Positions 15,366 through 24,584 of a stretch of DNA of 64,000 nt are shown here, piece after piece; position 1 is the first letter of the stretch, and each line of letters starts with the position of its first letter. Both the position numbers and the translations under genes were made by a program. Location: positions 1-64,000 of the forward strand of contig NZ_CP072389.1 of the NCBI RefSeq assembly GCF_018127785.1. Direction: 5' to 3'. The notes beneath the pieces were generated by a model that did no database searches, was not told the origin of the DNA, and saw nothing but the letters and a program-made list of their open reading frames with translations. This stretch comes from Prevotella scopos JCM 17725 (GTDB taxonomy: Bacteria > Bacteroidota > Bacteroidia > Bacteroidales > Bacteroidaceae).

Positions 15366-17846
15366 ATGAATTATACTATTGAGAAAGTAACGACGCTCAT
15401 CGGTGCACGCCGTTATGGTGATAAGGATGCAAACATCAGCTTTGTACTTACTGACAGCCGCTCACTGTGTTTCCCTGAAGAAACACTGTTCTTCGCACTT
15501 AAGTCTGAACGTAACGACGGACATTATTATATCCCAGAACTCTATGCAAGGGGTGTAAGGAATTTTGTCGTGGAGCTAGTTCCAGAGGGATGGGCTACAC
15601 GCTATCCTGACGCTAACCTCTTGAAAGTTGTTGACACACTGGAAGCTTTGCAACGATTGGCTGAACGCCATCGTGACGAATACCTGATTCCGATTGTGGG
15701 TATTACGGGCTCGAATGGTAAGACGATGGTTAAGGAGTGGCTTTATCAGTTGCTTTCTCCGCAGATGGTTGTCACCCGTTCACCACGTAGCTATAATTCA
15801 CAGATTGGTGTTCCATTGTCTGTATTGCTACTGAATGAGAATACACAGATTGGTGTCTTCGAGGCGGGTATCAGTCAGCCGGGCGAGATGATGGCTTTGC
15901 ATGATATCATCCAACCAACCATCGGTGTCTTCACGGCACTGGGTACGGCTCATCAAGAGAATTTCCCATCTATAGAAGCGAAATGCCATGAGAAGATAAA
16001 ACTCTTCCATGATACGAAGGCGTTAGTCTATTCGGCTGATGAAGAGGTGTTTACGAAGTGCCTGAACGAATATGACTATAAGGGACTTAAGCTCGACTGG
16101 TCAGCTAAGAAGCCGGAAGCGGCTTTCTATATCGAAGCCATTGAGAAGAAAGACATTGAGACAACCATCACCTACGTATGGGAAGGAAAGACGGAAGGAC
16201 AATATAAACTGCCTTTCATTGACGATGCTAGCATTGAGAACTCTGTCACCTGTGCTATCGTTGCCCTCCACCTTGGGGTTACTCCGTCAGCACTCGCTGA
16301 ACGAATGGCACTACTGGAACCTGTCGCAATGCGCTTGGAGGTGAAGGAAGGACAGCATGGCTGTACGCTTATCAACGATTCTTATAACTCTGATTTCAAC
16401 TCACTCGACATAGCACTCGACTTTATGAACCGTCGTCCTGACCACATGGGACGTCGTCGTACACTGATTCTGAGCGATATCCTGCAGAGTGGTGACTCGG
16501 ATAAAGACCTGTATCACAAGGTCGCTTTCCTATGTGAGAAACGTGGCGTTGAGAAGTTCATCGGTATCGGTGAAGGACTCTTGTCACAGCGTTCGGCTTT
16601 TAAACATCTGGGTGAGAAGCATTTCTTCGCTACGGTCAACGCCTTTATCCATAGCGAGGTCTTCGCTCGTCTGCACGATGAAGTCATCTTGTTGAAAGGC
16701 GCACGCCAGTTTGGTTTCGACCATCTGACAGAACTTTTGGTGAAGAAGGTGCATGAGACGGTGTTGGAAGTGAATCTCAATGCGGTTGTTGACAACCTGA
16801 ACTGGTATCGTTCGTTCCTCAAGAAGGAGACGAAATTGGTTTGTATGATTAAGGCTGATGCTTATGGCGCAGGAGCCGTTGAGATTGCCAAGACCCTTCA
16901 GGACCATCGTGTTGACTATCTTGCCGTGGCTGTTGCTGATGAGGGTGTGACGCTCCGTAAGAATGGTATCACAAGCAATATCATGATTATGAACCCTGAG
17001 ATGAGTTCTTTCAAGACGCTCTTCGACTATGACCTTGAGCCAGAGGTGTATAGCTTCCGACTCTTGGATGCGCTCGTGAAAGCGGCACAGAAGGAGGGTA
17101 TCACGGGATATCCTGTTCATATAAAACTCGATACGGGTATGCACCGCTTAGGCTTCGACCCTGAGAAGGATATGGATGAGCTTATCAACCGACTGAAACA
17201 TCAGAATGCTATCATCCCGCGTTCGGTATTCTCTCACTTCGTTGGCTCGGATGCCGACAGCTTCGATGCGTTCTCTGCTCGTCAGTTTGCACGCTTCGAT
17301 GAGGGTAGCAAGAAGTTGCAAGCGGCTTTCAAACATAAGATTATCCGTCACATGGATAACTCATCAGGCATCGAACACTTCCCTGAACGTCAGTTGGATA
17401 TGTGCCGATTGGGCCTTGGACTCTATGGCATCAACCCACGCACAAACAAAATTATCAATAATGTGTCAACACTGAAGACAACGATTCTTCAGATGCGCCA
17501 CGTACCAGCTGGCGACACCGTTGGCTACTCTCGTAAGGGTGAAATCGACCACGACAGTGTGATTGCTGCCATCCCAATCGGTTATGCGGACGGTCTGAAC
17601 CGCCACTTGGGCAACCGCCACTGCTATTGTCTGGTCAATGGTCAGAAGGCAGCGTATGTTGGTAACATCTGTATGGACGTAGCGATGATTGATGTCACCG
17701 GCATCGATTGTAAGGAAGGCGACAGTGTCGAAATCTTCGGCGACCACCTCCCCGTCACCGTCCTCAGCGATACCCTCGACACCATACCATACGAGGTTCT
17801 GACGACCATCAGCAACCGCGTGAAGAGGGTTTATTTCCAGGATTAG
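15366..17846 (+). CDS. MurF-alanine racemase fusion (bifunctional)
   Basis: An 826-residue fusion of two cell-wall enzymes. Residues 1 to about 455 are MurF, which adds D-Ala-D-Ala to UDP-MurNAc-tripeptide using ATP; the P-loop GITGSNGKT is at 112-120, and NDSYNSDFNS lies near residue 340. Residues about 460-826 are alanine racemase, which makes D-Ala from L-Ala. The PLP lysine is Lys496 in MIKADAYGAG, and the catalytic Tyr is in the GYSRKG segment. Fusing the D-Ala producer with the D-Ala-D-Ala user is known in Bacteroidota. Both active sites look complete. It lies downstream of the Fur gene but has its own -7 box. Confidence 0.95.
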   Translation: MNYTIEKVTTLIGARRYGDKDANISFVLTDSRSLCFPEETLFFALKSERNDGHYYIPELYARGVRNFVVELVPEGWATRYPDANLLKVVDTLEALQRLAERHRDEYLIPIVGITGSNGKTMVKEWLYQLLSPQMVVTRSPRSYNSQIGVPLSVLLLNENTQIGVFEAGISQPGEMMALHDIIQPTIGVFTALGTAHQENFPSIEAKCHEKIKLFHDTKALVYSADEEVFTKCLNEYDYKGLKLDWSAKKPEAAFYIEAIEKKDIETTITYVWEGKTEGQYKLPFIDDASIENSVTCAIVALHLGVTPSALAERMALLEPVAMRLEVKEGQHGCTLINDSYNSDFNSLDIALDFMNRRPDHMGRRRTLILSDILQSGDSDKDLYHKVAFLCEKRGVEKFIGIGEGLLSQRSAFKHLGEKHFFATVNAFIHSEVFARLHDEVILLKGARQFGFDHLTELLVKKVHETVLEVNLNAVVDNLNWYRSFLKKETKLVCMIKADAYGAGAVEIAKTLQDHRVDYLAVAVADEGVTLRKNGITSNIMIMNPEMSSFKTLFDYDLEPEVYSFRLLDALVKAAQKEGITGYPVHIKLDTGMHRLGFDPEKDMDELINRLKHQNAIIPRSVFSHFVGSDADSFDAFSARQFARFDEGSKKLQAAFKHKIIRHMDNSSGIEHFPERQLDMCRLGLGLYGINPRTNKIINNVSTLKTTILQMRHVPAGDTVGYSRKGEIDHDSVIAAIPIGYADGLNRHLGNRHCYCLVNGQKAAYVGNICMDVAMIDVTGIDCKEGDSVEIFGDHLPVTVLSDTLDTIPYEVLTTISNRVKRVYFQD

Positions 17847-17868
17847 AAAAAGGAAGCCCACACATACC

Positions 17869-17917
17869 AGCCCCTCCCCCTTCCCCTCCCTACGGGGGAG
17901 GGGAAGGGGGAGGGGCT
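17869..17917. repeat. perfect 22-bp inverted repeat, CCCCTCCCC type
   Basis: The arms at 17869-17890 and 17896-17917 are exact complements around a 5-base loop, and purine and pyrimidine are fully segregated between strands. It sits between murF-alr and rmuC, 20 bp before the rmuC ATG, and could act as a terminator or RNA hairpin. Related G/C-run hairpins lie at about 24,000 and 27,250-27,330. Confidence 0.85.
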
Positions 17918-17936
17918 ACTATTTAATATATTTAAA

Positions 17937-19268
17937 ATGGCAATTATCTACTTACTTCTCGGCATCATCATCGGCGCAAGCATTATGCTGCTATGGATAA
18001 AGAACAAATCAACATTAGAGCAGAAGAAAGCTGGTGAGGAATTAGCTGTCCTTCGTAGCCAACTTGACACGGAACGGAGGAATGTTGATGAACGTATTGC
18101 TGCAGTCAAAGAGAATGCTCTTCAGCAGCTTGAAGCAGAACGAAAGCATGGCGAACAACTACGCAACGAACTCCAAAAGCAGGCTGAAGCTAAGAACAGA
18201 CTGCTGCAAGAGGAGGTGCGCAACATGGCTGCACAAATGTTGGCTGAGAATCGGGAGAAGATGAATACTGCCGATAAGGAACGACTCGACGCCCTTCTGG
18301 CACCACTGAAAGAGCGTATAGAGGCTTTCAATCAGACGGTTACAAATAACAGCAAGGAGAATGCAGCTAACAAAACAGAGATAAAAACGTCGTTTGAGGC
18401 TGCCATGAAACAACTCCATGCGGAGCAGGAGATGACCATTAAGGCGATGCGTGAAGAACAAGAACGTGCCGTAAAGGAACTTCGAGAACAGACTGATCGT
18501 ATCGGTAATGATGCAGCGTCACTGACAAAAGCACTGAAGGGCGACTCGAAGATGCAGGGCGATTGGGGTGAGATGATTCTTGAAAAGACCCTCGAAGACT
18601 GTGGCTTAGTGAAAGACCAACATTTCTTCCTTCAAGAGAACTTCAAGGATGAAGACAATAATAACTATCGCCCAGATGCGGTCATCGTTTTCCCAAATAA
18701 CGAACGCGCTGTCGTCGATTCAAAGGTGTCGTTGACGGCTTACCAAGCCGCTATCAAGGAAACCGACGATGTTCAACGTGACAAACTCTTAAAAGAACAC
18801 GTCACCTCTGTCCGTAAGCATATTGACGAACTCTCTGCGAAAAACTATGAGAAGATTGTCCCAGGCTGCATCGGCTACGTCCTGATGTTCGTACCTTATG
18901 AGAGTGGCTACTCGGCAGCTATCAAAGGCGACCCTTCCATCCTGCAATATGCTTTCCGTAAGCATATCATTGTCCTTAGTCCAAGTAACCTCCTCATGGC
19001 GTTACAACTGACGCGAACCATGTGGCAGAACCATCGACTAAATGATAACGTAGATAAGATATTACAACAATCCAACGACCTCTACGATAAGTTCGCTACC
19101 TTTGCCGAAACTTTCCTAAAGATAGGTACCAACATCGAACGACTTCAACAAGACTTCAATAAGGCTAAGGGGCAGCTCAACGATGGCAAAGGCAACATCG
19201 TCCGCCGTCTGGAGGGACTCAAAACCTTGGGCATCAACCCCAAGAAACAGATTCCCGAGAACCTCTAA
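17937..19268 (+). CDS. rmuC: RmuC-family DNA recombination protein
   Basis: A 443-residue protein with an N-terminal membrane anchor (residues 2-20), a long coiled coil rich in Glu, Gln and Arg (about 25-195), and the RmuC nuclease-like domain (about 200-420). Recognisable blocks are GDWGEMILEKTLEDCGL, YRPDAVI and the VVDSKVSL strand. RmuC limits inversions and recombination at short inverted repeats, in the PD-(D/E)xK-like fold class. It is downstream of murF-alr and separated from it by a large hairpin. The call is secure by domain order and length. Confidence 0.93.
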   Translation: MAIIYLLLGIIIGASIMLLWIKNKSTLEQKKAGEELAVLRSQLDTERRNVDERIAAVKENALQQLEAERKHGEQLRNELQKQAEAKNRLLQEEVRNMAAQMLAENREKMNTADKERLDALLAPLKERIEAFNQTVTNNSKENAANKTEIKTSFEAAMKQLHAEQEMTIKAMREEQERAVKELREQTDRIGNDAASLTKALKGDSKMQGDWGEMILEKTLEDCGLVKDQHFFLQENFKDEDNNNYRPDAVIVFPNNERAVVDSKVSLTAYQAAIKETDDVQRDKLLKEHVTSVRKHIDELSAKNYEKIVPGCIGYVLMFVPYESGYSAAIKGDPSILQYAFRKHIIVLSPSNLLMALQLTRTMWQNHRLNDNVDKILQQSNDLYDKFATFAETFLKIGTNIERLQQDFNKAKGQLNDGKGNIVRRLEGLKTLGINPKKQIPENL

Positions 19269-19287
19269 ACCCATCCGTCTCCGAATC

Positions 19288-19668
19288 ATATCCCGCACCT
19301 CCATGTTGTGGCATTTAGCTCTGTACCGCCTTTTCTCTGTGTGCCAAATGATATTGCGAGGCTTTCGTTATTCACTTCATTTTGTTGGAAGAAAAGGAGT
19401 TTATAACAATTAGCCGATTTCGTTTCGCCAGTCAATTGATAAATCTTAGTTCCTGTCATTCCTGTCATTTATAATAGGCGCTTTACTTGTTGTGTTTCAG
19501 CAAGATGCATGAAATGTTAAAAGTGACAGCAACTTAAAATAAAACTAATCTCGTATTTTATGCGATAGTTCCTTTATCATTTTGAATACATGTTATTCAA
19601 AAGTTTAAAAGTGCTTTTTATCACTAATCTTTTATGTGCCTATTACCATACCCTCTTCTTATAGAGCC
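19288..19668 (-). repeat. miniature element, copy 2 (inverted relative to 54.2 kb)
   Basis: This intergenic block is the reverse complement of 54,220-54,600, with long matching tracts such as CAGCAAGATGCATGAAATGTTA and CGTATTTTATGCGAT. Its outer end at 19,652-19,668 reads, on the minus strand, GGCTCTATAAGAAGAGG, which corresponds to the terminal inverted repeat of the 54.2-kb copy. The other end, next to the rmuC stop, lacks a clear terminal repeat. No coding sequence is visible in it, and the rest of 19,669-19,962 holds nothing I recognise. Confidence 0.8.
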
Positions 19669-19962
19669 CTTATAATGCTTCTATGGCTAAAAGCCTTATC
19701 ACTACATCCACATTTATCCAAGATAGATTCGGCAAGGTTTTCAAATCCCAATTTGGAAAACACGTCCGTGTTGTGATAAATTCAACCGAAGGAAGTATTT
19801 TAACAGCATTAAATTAGGTGAAAAATCTGACGTCTCCAAGTGTTTTGAGAAGCTTGTTTCTCAGGAACTTGGGTTCCTTATAAGATTTTGTTCTGCGGAA
19901 TTAAGGTTATCCAGAAAAACATTAAATGCTTCGCTCGTTGTCATCAGCGTTCTATGTTATTA

Positions 19963-20541
19963 TTATGATTTTAAAAATTTTATCGCCTTCCATACATCCG
20001 AATAAGAAGCACCACTTCTTCCAAGTGCTTCTGCTCGTCGCATGGCTTCTTCCATCTTGCCATCCTTGATGAGTTCTGCTACCCATTTCTCTTGCTTCAG
20101 GAATTTCTCCTTCTTATCGAATTGGGCGATATACTTATGCAAGGCATTGATGGCATCGGCGGAGGTGCGCAGATGTCGATTGGTCTTCTCGTAGTGGAGT
20201 AGGAACCAATATTCAATGGAAGGCATGCTACATGCAAGTGTGATACGTTCGTTGTCATCATACTTGCGATGCAGTTCTTTGATTTGTCGTCCTTCCTCAG
20301 GGTTCCATTGTGACACATCTTCATCAAAGAAGCAGATAACCTCGGCACCATCTGTCAGCCCTTCATCAATGAGCTTATTGATGTTATCCATTGACTCGTT
20401 ACCAAAGTAACGTGGCTTCATTTCATATACAAATCCAAGCAGTGGCTTGAGATGCTTCAAGTACCAGAATTCCGTGATGCCAGCACCAATAACTCGCTTT
20501 TGCGGTTGTTTGATTTGCCGGGAATTAATCTTGCGTGCCAT
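19963..20541 (-). CDS. RloB-like protein (TOPRIM-type nuclease partner)
   Basis: A 192-residue protein resembling RloB/AbiL-type partners of AAA ATPases. Features in order are a basic N-terminus, GAGITEFWYLKHLK (RloB usually has EGxTE here), a strand ending in ICFFDEDV that would carry the TOPRIM-like acidic residues, and SMPSIEYWFLLHY, the counterpart of the SNPxFExWLLLH block. It is five bases downstream of the ATPase gene on the same strand. Such pairs occur in restriction islands and phage-abortive loci. The first Glu of the EGxTE motif is replaced by Gly, which could affect catalysis. Family moderate to good; function inferred. Confidence 0.75.
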   Translation of the reverse strand: MARKINSRQIKQPQKRVIGAGITEFWYLKHLKPLLGFVYEMKPRYFGNESMDNINKLIDEGLTDGAEVICFFDEDVSQWNPEEGRQIKELHRKYDDNERITLACSMPSIEYWFLLHYEKTNRHLRTSADAINALHKYIAQFDKKEKFLKQEKWVAELIKDGKMEEAMRRAEALGRSGASYSDVWKAIKFLKS

Positions 20542-20546
20542 AAGCC

Positions 20547-21830
20547 TTAGATGTTAGGAAGTGCACCAAATTGACCATTGCTATAAGCGTTGTCAAATCT
20601 TGATATTTTGTTCAGTCCTTTGAACTCTACAAGAGAGTATAGGTTAGATGCACCGGACTTATCCTTCTCAACAAACCAGATATTGTCCTTGCGAACAAGG
20701 TCATCTATTGTGTTGAGCAAGCCTGGATAATGAGTGGTGAGAAGCATCTGACTCTCGTTGCTGTTGGTGATGTATTCTTGAATGATGAACTCTATCAGCT
20801 TTGGATGCAACGATGATTCAATCTCGTCAATCATCAGAATAGAGTCATTCTTTACTGCCTCATAGATGGCTGCTTCCACACCCATCACGCGAGTTGTTCC
20901 CTCACTCTCCTGGCGTGTAGATAATTCGTAAATCTCTTGACCACGGTTATTCTCTACCGTATGCTCAAAGTCGAGAACATGCTCTTTATACAAATTTTGA
21001 GATGTCAACCGTTCTTTTTCTTCCTCAGTGAAGAGACCTTCCGTCTGAAGTATCTCTGATAAATGAGTAAGATATTGTGCGTCTTTTATTTTATCATTGA
21101 TACCTGTTATATTGAAGTCCGCTTGATGCATGAATTTAAGTAAATGTGTTTTTAGAGCAGCATCTTCTCCTATCTTATTTCTATAATATCTGCTTACGTT
21201 TGTGTGTGGTCCAACCATAGACATGAACTTATCGCGTACCCAAGCACGGACAACATCCACATGTTCCATTTTTATATTCACACGGCCACGTGCTGCAAAA
21301 AAAGACTTGTTGGGAAGACAGTTCAGCGTCAAAGCTTTCTGTTCCTCCTGATCAATCTTTTGCACAGCAGGGTTGAATGATAAAACAGATTGCCCATCTT
21401 CAAGAACACGTTCAAACACTTTAATTGGTTGTGTGGTCTTGTAATAGGAGAGCTTCTCTTGAAGCACTTGTTGGCGAGTGGCCTTTAACTGATACCAGTA
21501 ACGAATACCTTCTACCCAAAACTTAATATTAAACTCTGATGGTTGAGAAGGCGTTTCTTTGTCAAGCATGAACTGCTCAAAACCTGTTGGCTCGTCCATG
21601 TTTTGGGGGTCAGACACCATAAAATCACGAAGTATAGATATAGCACGCAGCAGATTACTCTTTCCTCCAGCATTAGGGCCATACAAGATTCCTAATTTTA
21701 GAAGTCGAGTTCCATTAGGCATTGTCACCACTTGTTGAGCCTCAAATGTGGTGTCTGCTGTGGCTTCAAAGCTGAATGTATTCTCTTCCTTGAAGGATAG
21801 CACATTTTTGAATGTAATTTCCTCTATCAT
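20547..21830 (-). CDS. RloA-like AAA ATPase
   Basis: A 427-residue AAA/ABC-type ATPase. Walker A is GPNAGGKS near residue 51, Walker B is ILMIDEIESSLHP in the C-terminal third, and MIEEITFKNVLSFKEEN at the start is typical of OLD/RecF-like ATPases. I chose the ATG at 21830 over the one at 21860 because a -7 box lies at 21858-21865, which would make the longer start impossible. With the adjacent RloB-like gene it forms a two-gene unit of the RloA/RloB or AbiL type, proposed for phage defence, in which the ATPase senses a trigger and the partner acts on nucleic acid. Confidence 0.85.
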   Translation of the reverse strand: MIEEITFKNVLSFKEENTFSFEATADTTFEAQQVVTMPNGTRLLKLGILYGPNAGGKSNLLRAISILRDFMVSDPQNMDEPTGFEQFMLDKETPSQPSEFNIKFWVEGIRYWYQLKATRQQVLQEKLSYYKTTQPIKVFERVLEDGQSVLSFNPAVQKIDQEEQKALTLNCLPNKSFFAARGRVNIKMEHVDVVRAWVRDKFMSMVGPHTNVSRYYRNKIGEDAALKTHLLKFMHQADFNITGINDKIKDAQYLTHLSEILQTEGLFTEEEKERLTSQNLYKEHVLDFEHTVENNRGQEIYELSTRQESEGTTRVMGVEAAIYEAVKNDSILMIDEIESSLHPKLIEFIIQEYITNSNESQMLLTTHYPGLLNTIDDLVRKDNIWFVEKDKSGASNLYSLVEFKGLNKISRFDNAYSNGQFGALPNI

Positions 21831-21857
21831 ATACTTCTTTATTCTATATTGTGCATA

Positions 21858-21889
21858 CAAAAATAGTGTTTTGAATCTAAATCTCCAAA
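21858..21889 (-). promoter_or_regulatory. promoter of the RloA/RloB pair
   Basis: On the minus strand TTTG at 21889-21886, a 20-bp spacer and TATTTTTG at 21865-21858 match the Bacteroidota promoter form. The start of transcription would fall near 21,851, about 20 bases before the chosen ATG. Confidence 0.6.
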
Positions 21890-22099
21890 TAAATCAATAA
21901 TTATTTAGTATTCTATTCTTTATATTTGGTGCTTTTTCGCTAATATGCAAAATAGAATTGCGAAATATGATAAGTATCGTGCTTGCACCAATCGAATCAT
22001 CCATAGCCTCTCGTATAATTGCTGATACTGTAGAGGGTGGACTGATAAAGGCTGTGGATGCAGAAACCAAGGCTAAGAAATTTATGACTTATCTGCACA

Positions 22100-22383
22100 T
22101 TGATAGAGCGCAGTACTAATATGCTATTTATGCGAAAGCTGACAAAGGGAAAGAGTGCTAAAGAGTTGGCGCACATAATCATACATGTGATTAGTCCTTT
22201 TAAGAAGTGTATAAAATCTATAACAGCAGATAACGGGACAGGCAGTACGTTCCCAAGTCAGCAACTTTTGAATACATCAGTCATCAGCAAATAACCAAGT
22301 TCTCAAACAAAATTAACATGTGGCCAAGAAAGAAATTGAATTTCAGAACACTAAGAGAGTGTTTTTACGAAAAAATCAACTAA
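22100..22383 (+). pseudogene. IS30-family transposase remnant
   Basis: Bases 22100-22294 encode SxxMLFMRKLTKGKSAKELAH and KSITADNGT, matching the middle of IS30 transposases, with the second catalytic Asp in the DNG motif. A later frame (about 22,310-22,383) encodes NMWPRKKLNFRTLRECFYE, the family's C-terminal block. The region between is deleted, as are the N-terminal DNA-binding part and the ends, so nothing is active. The 50-codon frame just upstream (21,968-22,117) is not recognised. Confidence 0.7.
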
Positions 22384-22570
22384 ATTTGCACTTGCTTGTT
22401 TAATTCACCGCTGGTTACATGAGAAGGGAAAAACCTTTGGCAACAACTGTGAAGTTCAGATAACTGGTAGTGGAGATAGGAGACTCAACGTTCACTCTAT
22501 GCGCCATCCTGTCAATGAGAAAAATCAACGCTTTTTTGATTCATATAATCCCAAAAAATATATTCAAAGA

Positions 22571-23350
22571 ATGATACAACAAAAAACATTGTGGGAAAAG
22601 CTTTTTCTAATGGTGTCGCTTATCACCTTAATGTCTTGTGCTCATCGCTCAGGACATGGGAAGAAGTTTGCTGAAGAAAATAGATATAAGGTCCAGAGAA
22701 GTAATAATTCAAAGACGATAGAACAAGATATGGACCCTGATGCGATTATCCGGGATCAACCAAATGTGAGGACTGCACAACATCGTCATCGGATGGGTGG
22801 CTCAGAAATCTTCAAGCGATTTGGTGACGCAGTCTTTATGGTCGTTACTTCCGATGGCGAGGATATGTATCAAGGTTCAGGCTTCTTTATTGGGAAAGAT
22901 GGATTAGCGGTTAGCAATTATCATGTTTTCAAAGATACAGGAATGGGACTTGAGGCTGTGAAACTTGCAAGCGATGACCACTTCTATAAGGTAAGTCACA
23001 TTTATGTAAAAGATGAGGAACATGATTTTATATTATTTCGTGTAGCTTGTCAGAATAGTACGTATCTCCCCATTGCGGATAGTCAGCCACAAGTAGGAGA
23101 TAAGGTCTTTGCTATTGGTAGTCCACGCGGATTAGAAAATACATTCTCTTCAGGTGAGGTTTCGCAATGGCGTGATAGGTATCTTATGCAGATAAGTGCT
23201 CTTATCGATCATGGCAGTAGTGGTGGAGCGTTGGTTAACGAATTTGGTGAAGTAGTAGGTATTACCTCGGGGACTTTTGCCGAAGGATCACAAGCTAACT
23301 TAAATTATGCATGGAGTATAGATGTTATCAAACCTTATTTGCGACAATAA
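22571..23350 (+). CDS. secreted trypsin-like serine protease, lipoprotein
   Basis: A 259-residue protease from the ATG at 22571. That start gives a lipoprotein signal (lipobox LMSC about 23 residues in); an upstream ATG at 22499 would add 24 residues before it. The trypsin-like S1C triad is visible: His in VSNYHVF, Asp in EEHDFILFRV and Ser in DHGSSGGAL. GSGFFIGKDGLAVSNYHV is the usual opening of DegP/HtrA-type protease domains, but there is no PDZ domain. It should act in the periplasm or at the cell surface. It stands alone between an IS30 remnant and a repeat-rich region. Confidence 0.9.
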   Translation: MIQQKTLWEKLFLMVSLITLMSCAHRSGHGKKFAEENRYKVQRSNNSKTIEQDMDPDAIIRDQPNVRTAQHRHRMGGSEIFKRFGDAVFMVVTSDGEDMYQGSGFFIGKDGLAVSNYHVFKDTGMGLEAVKLASDDHFYKVSHIYVKDEEHDFILFRVACQNSTYLPIADSQPQVGDKVFAIGSPRGLENTFSSGEVSQWRDRYLMQISALIDHGSSGGALVNEFGEVVGITSGTFAEGSQANLNYAWSIDVIKPYLRQ

Positions 23351-23362
23351 TGAAATCTTTGT

Positions 23363-23457
23363 TCCTGCTTGCTGAGGCATAATAAGTTAAGCACCTATCA
23401 TAAATGACAGGAACTAAGATTTATGAGTTATCTAGTAAATTGAAATCGACTAATTGT
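23363..23457 (+). repeat. miniature element fragment, copy 3
   Basis: About 95 bp matching the middle of the 54.2-kb miniature element (CTATCATAAATGACAGGAACTAAGATTTATG is shared in part with 54,406-54,450). It ends exactly where the next element starts at 23,458, so the two are nested or adjacent. Confidence 0.7.
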
Positions 23458-23670
23458 GGCTCTATAACGAATCGTGTGGGTGGTGTTGATATTCCACCGG
23501 TTTGGTGCGGAGGATTAACACCATTGCTGTATATGTAAGGATAGGGATTTAATGTGCATTAAGTGAATTAAAACTAAAGTCAATCTGTATTTTTGTTTAG
23601 TTGGAGACTATACTTCCAACAATATTTTTAGGCTCTATGACGAATTACCTATACGATTCGTTATAGAGCC
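23458..23670 (+). repeat. GTGCGG dispersed element, copy 2, with terminal inverted repeats
   Basis: The element is bounded by GGCTCTATAACGAATCG (23458-23474) and its exact complement (23654-23670), a perfect 17-bp inverted repeat. It shares the GATATTCCACCGGTTTGG and TTAACACCATTGC segments with the 12.2-kb copy but has almost none of the 22-bp internal units. A partial direct copy of the end (GGCTCTATGACGAAT, 23631-23645) forms a stem-loop with the right end. No coding sequence is present, and I see no target duplication. Confidence 0.8.
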
Positions 23671-23716
23671 AAAACATATCATAAAATTCAAAGGTTAAAG
23701 TTCAAAACTCAAGGGT

Positions 23717-23752
23717 TGAAAGGGGCGTTAATTCGAATGGAATTAACGCCCT
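23717..23752. repeat. GGGCGTTAATTCGAATGG hairpin repeat, copy 1
   Basis: GGGCGTTAATTC followed by GAATTAACGCCC forms a 12-bp stem and is followed by TTTT, so it could terminate transcription. A practically identical hairpin occurs at 27,104-27,137. The rest of 23,753-24,120 holds a G/C-run hairpin near 24,000 but no gene that I can see. Confidence 0.75.
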
Positions 23753-23999
23753 TTTACTTTTCGGGTTGTGAATTATCTTTACAATGTAGAGGGATGAAAG
23801 AAGACAGAAGAACATCAAAAACAAAAGAGACAGAATAAAAACAGACCCTACCCACAACCCCATTGGTCAGGGTTTACTTACTGAAACATATCTATCAATT
23901 AGTGAAAGCTTTTAATCCCTATCAGTCATTAGACCACACATGTCTAATTTTTACTATGGTATGGTTTCCGATTTGTATTTGATTATCCCTCAGCAAACT

Positions 24000-24056
24000 G
24001 TTTCCTGCACTCCTCCTCTCTGCAGGAGAGGGGGTGAGGGGTGGGGCTACTCTCCC
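24000..24056. repeat. G/C-run repeat (CTCCTCTC ... GAGAGGGG type)
   Basis: A pyrimidine-rich run (CTCCTCCTCTC) is followed by purine-rich runs (GGAGAGGGGGTGAGGGG), then by CTCTCCCTCCCC. It belongs to the same class as the hairpins at 17,869 and 27,250 and is intergenic. Confidence 0.5.
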
Positions 24057-24095
24057 TCCCCGATAGGGTATAATCACGTTAAATAAGTCTAACTT

Positions 24096-24164
24096 TATAC
24101 CCGTTAGGGATTGTTCGCTTTGTTTTTCATAGATATTTCGTATATTTGTACCCGTAAAGGTATA
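24096..24164 (+). promoter_or_regulatory. promoter and possible self-operators of the HipB-like gene
   Basis: TTTG at 24119 and TATATTTG at 24141-24148 form a promoter. TATACCCGTTAGGGAT (24096-24111) and GTACCCGTAAAGGTATA (24148-24164) are similar dyad sequences that flank and overlap it, and a reversed half (AGGGTATAA) lies at 24,065. The spacing fits autorepression by the adjacent XRE protein. Confidence 0.45.
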
Positions 24165-24170
24165 AATAGT

Positions 24171-24380
24171 ATGGAGAGAAATCAATTATCAGCCACATTA
24201 AAACAACTGCGGAAGGAATACCATCTTACGCAGGAAGACATGGCTTTCAAAGCTGGTGTAGGGCTGCGCTTTGTTCGTGAAATGGAACAAGGAAAAGCTA
24301 CATTACGCATGGACAAAGTCAATCAAGTGCTTGAGCTGTTCAACCTACAGTTAGGACCAGTACCCATTCCAAAGGACTAA
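24171..24380 (+). CDS. HipB-like XRE-family repressor/antitoxin, orphan
   Basis: A 69-residue helix-turn-helix protein (LSATLKQLRKEYHLTQEDMA, then FKAGVGLRFVREMEQGKAT) ending LFNLQLGPVPIPKD, close to HipB-type antitoxins of Bacteroidota. The start at 24171 was chosen over 24111 because a promoter lies between them. HipB normally precedes a hipA kinase toxin. Here the next 340 bp contain no hipA, so the gene is an orphan. It may still repress its own promoter or protect against HipA encoded elsewhere. Confidence 0.8.
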   Translation: MERNQLSATLKQLRKEYHLTQEDMAFKAGVGLRFVREMEQGKATLRMDKVNQVLELFNLQLGPVPIPKD

Positions 24381-24584
24381 TCGCCACTGCTAACTGTGAT
24401 TTATCGCCACTATTAACTTGTCTACTCGTTCTTATGCCTTACAAACAACTTGTTAACTTGTCCACTCGTTCACTCGTCCACTTAATTACATTCTCTTTGA
24501 AAATAATTGCAGAATAATTTGTTTGAATAGTTTTATTTCCTATCTTTGCTCCCGGAACAAACAATTATAAAGAAAAAAGCTGAT

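Noticed and set aside
16584..17144. 186-codon minus-strand frame inside murF-alr
   Set aside because: It is antisense to the PLP-lysine region of alanine racemase, whose conserved motifs show the plus strand is coding.
19669..19962. possible gene before the RloB-like stop
   Set aside because: Only short broken frames are present, with no start, motif or composition that supports coding.
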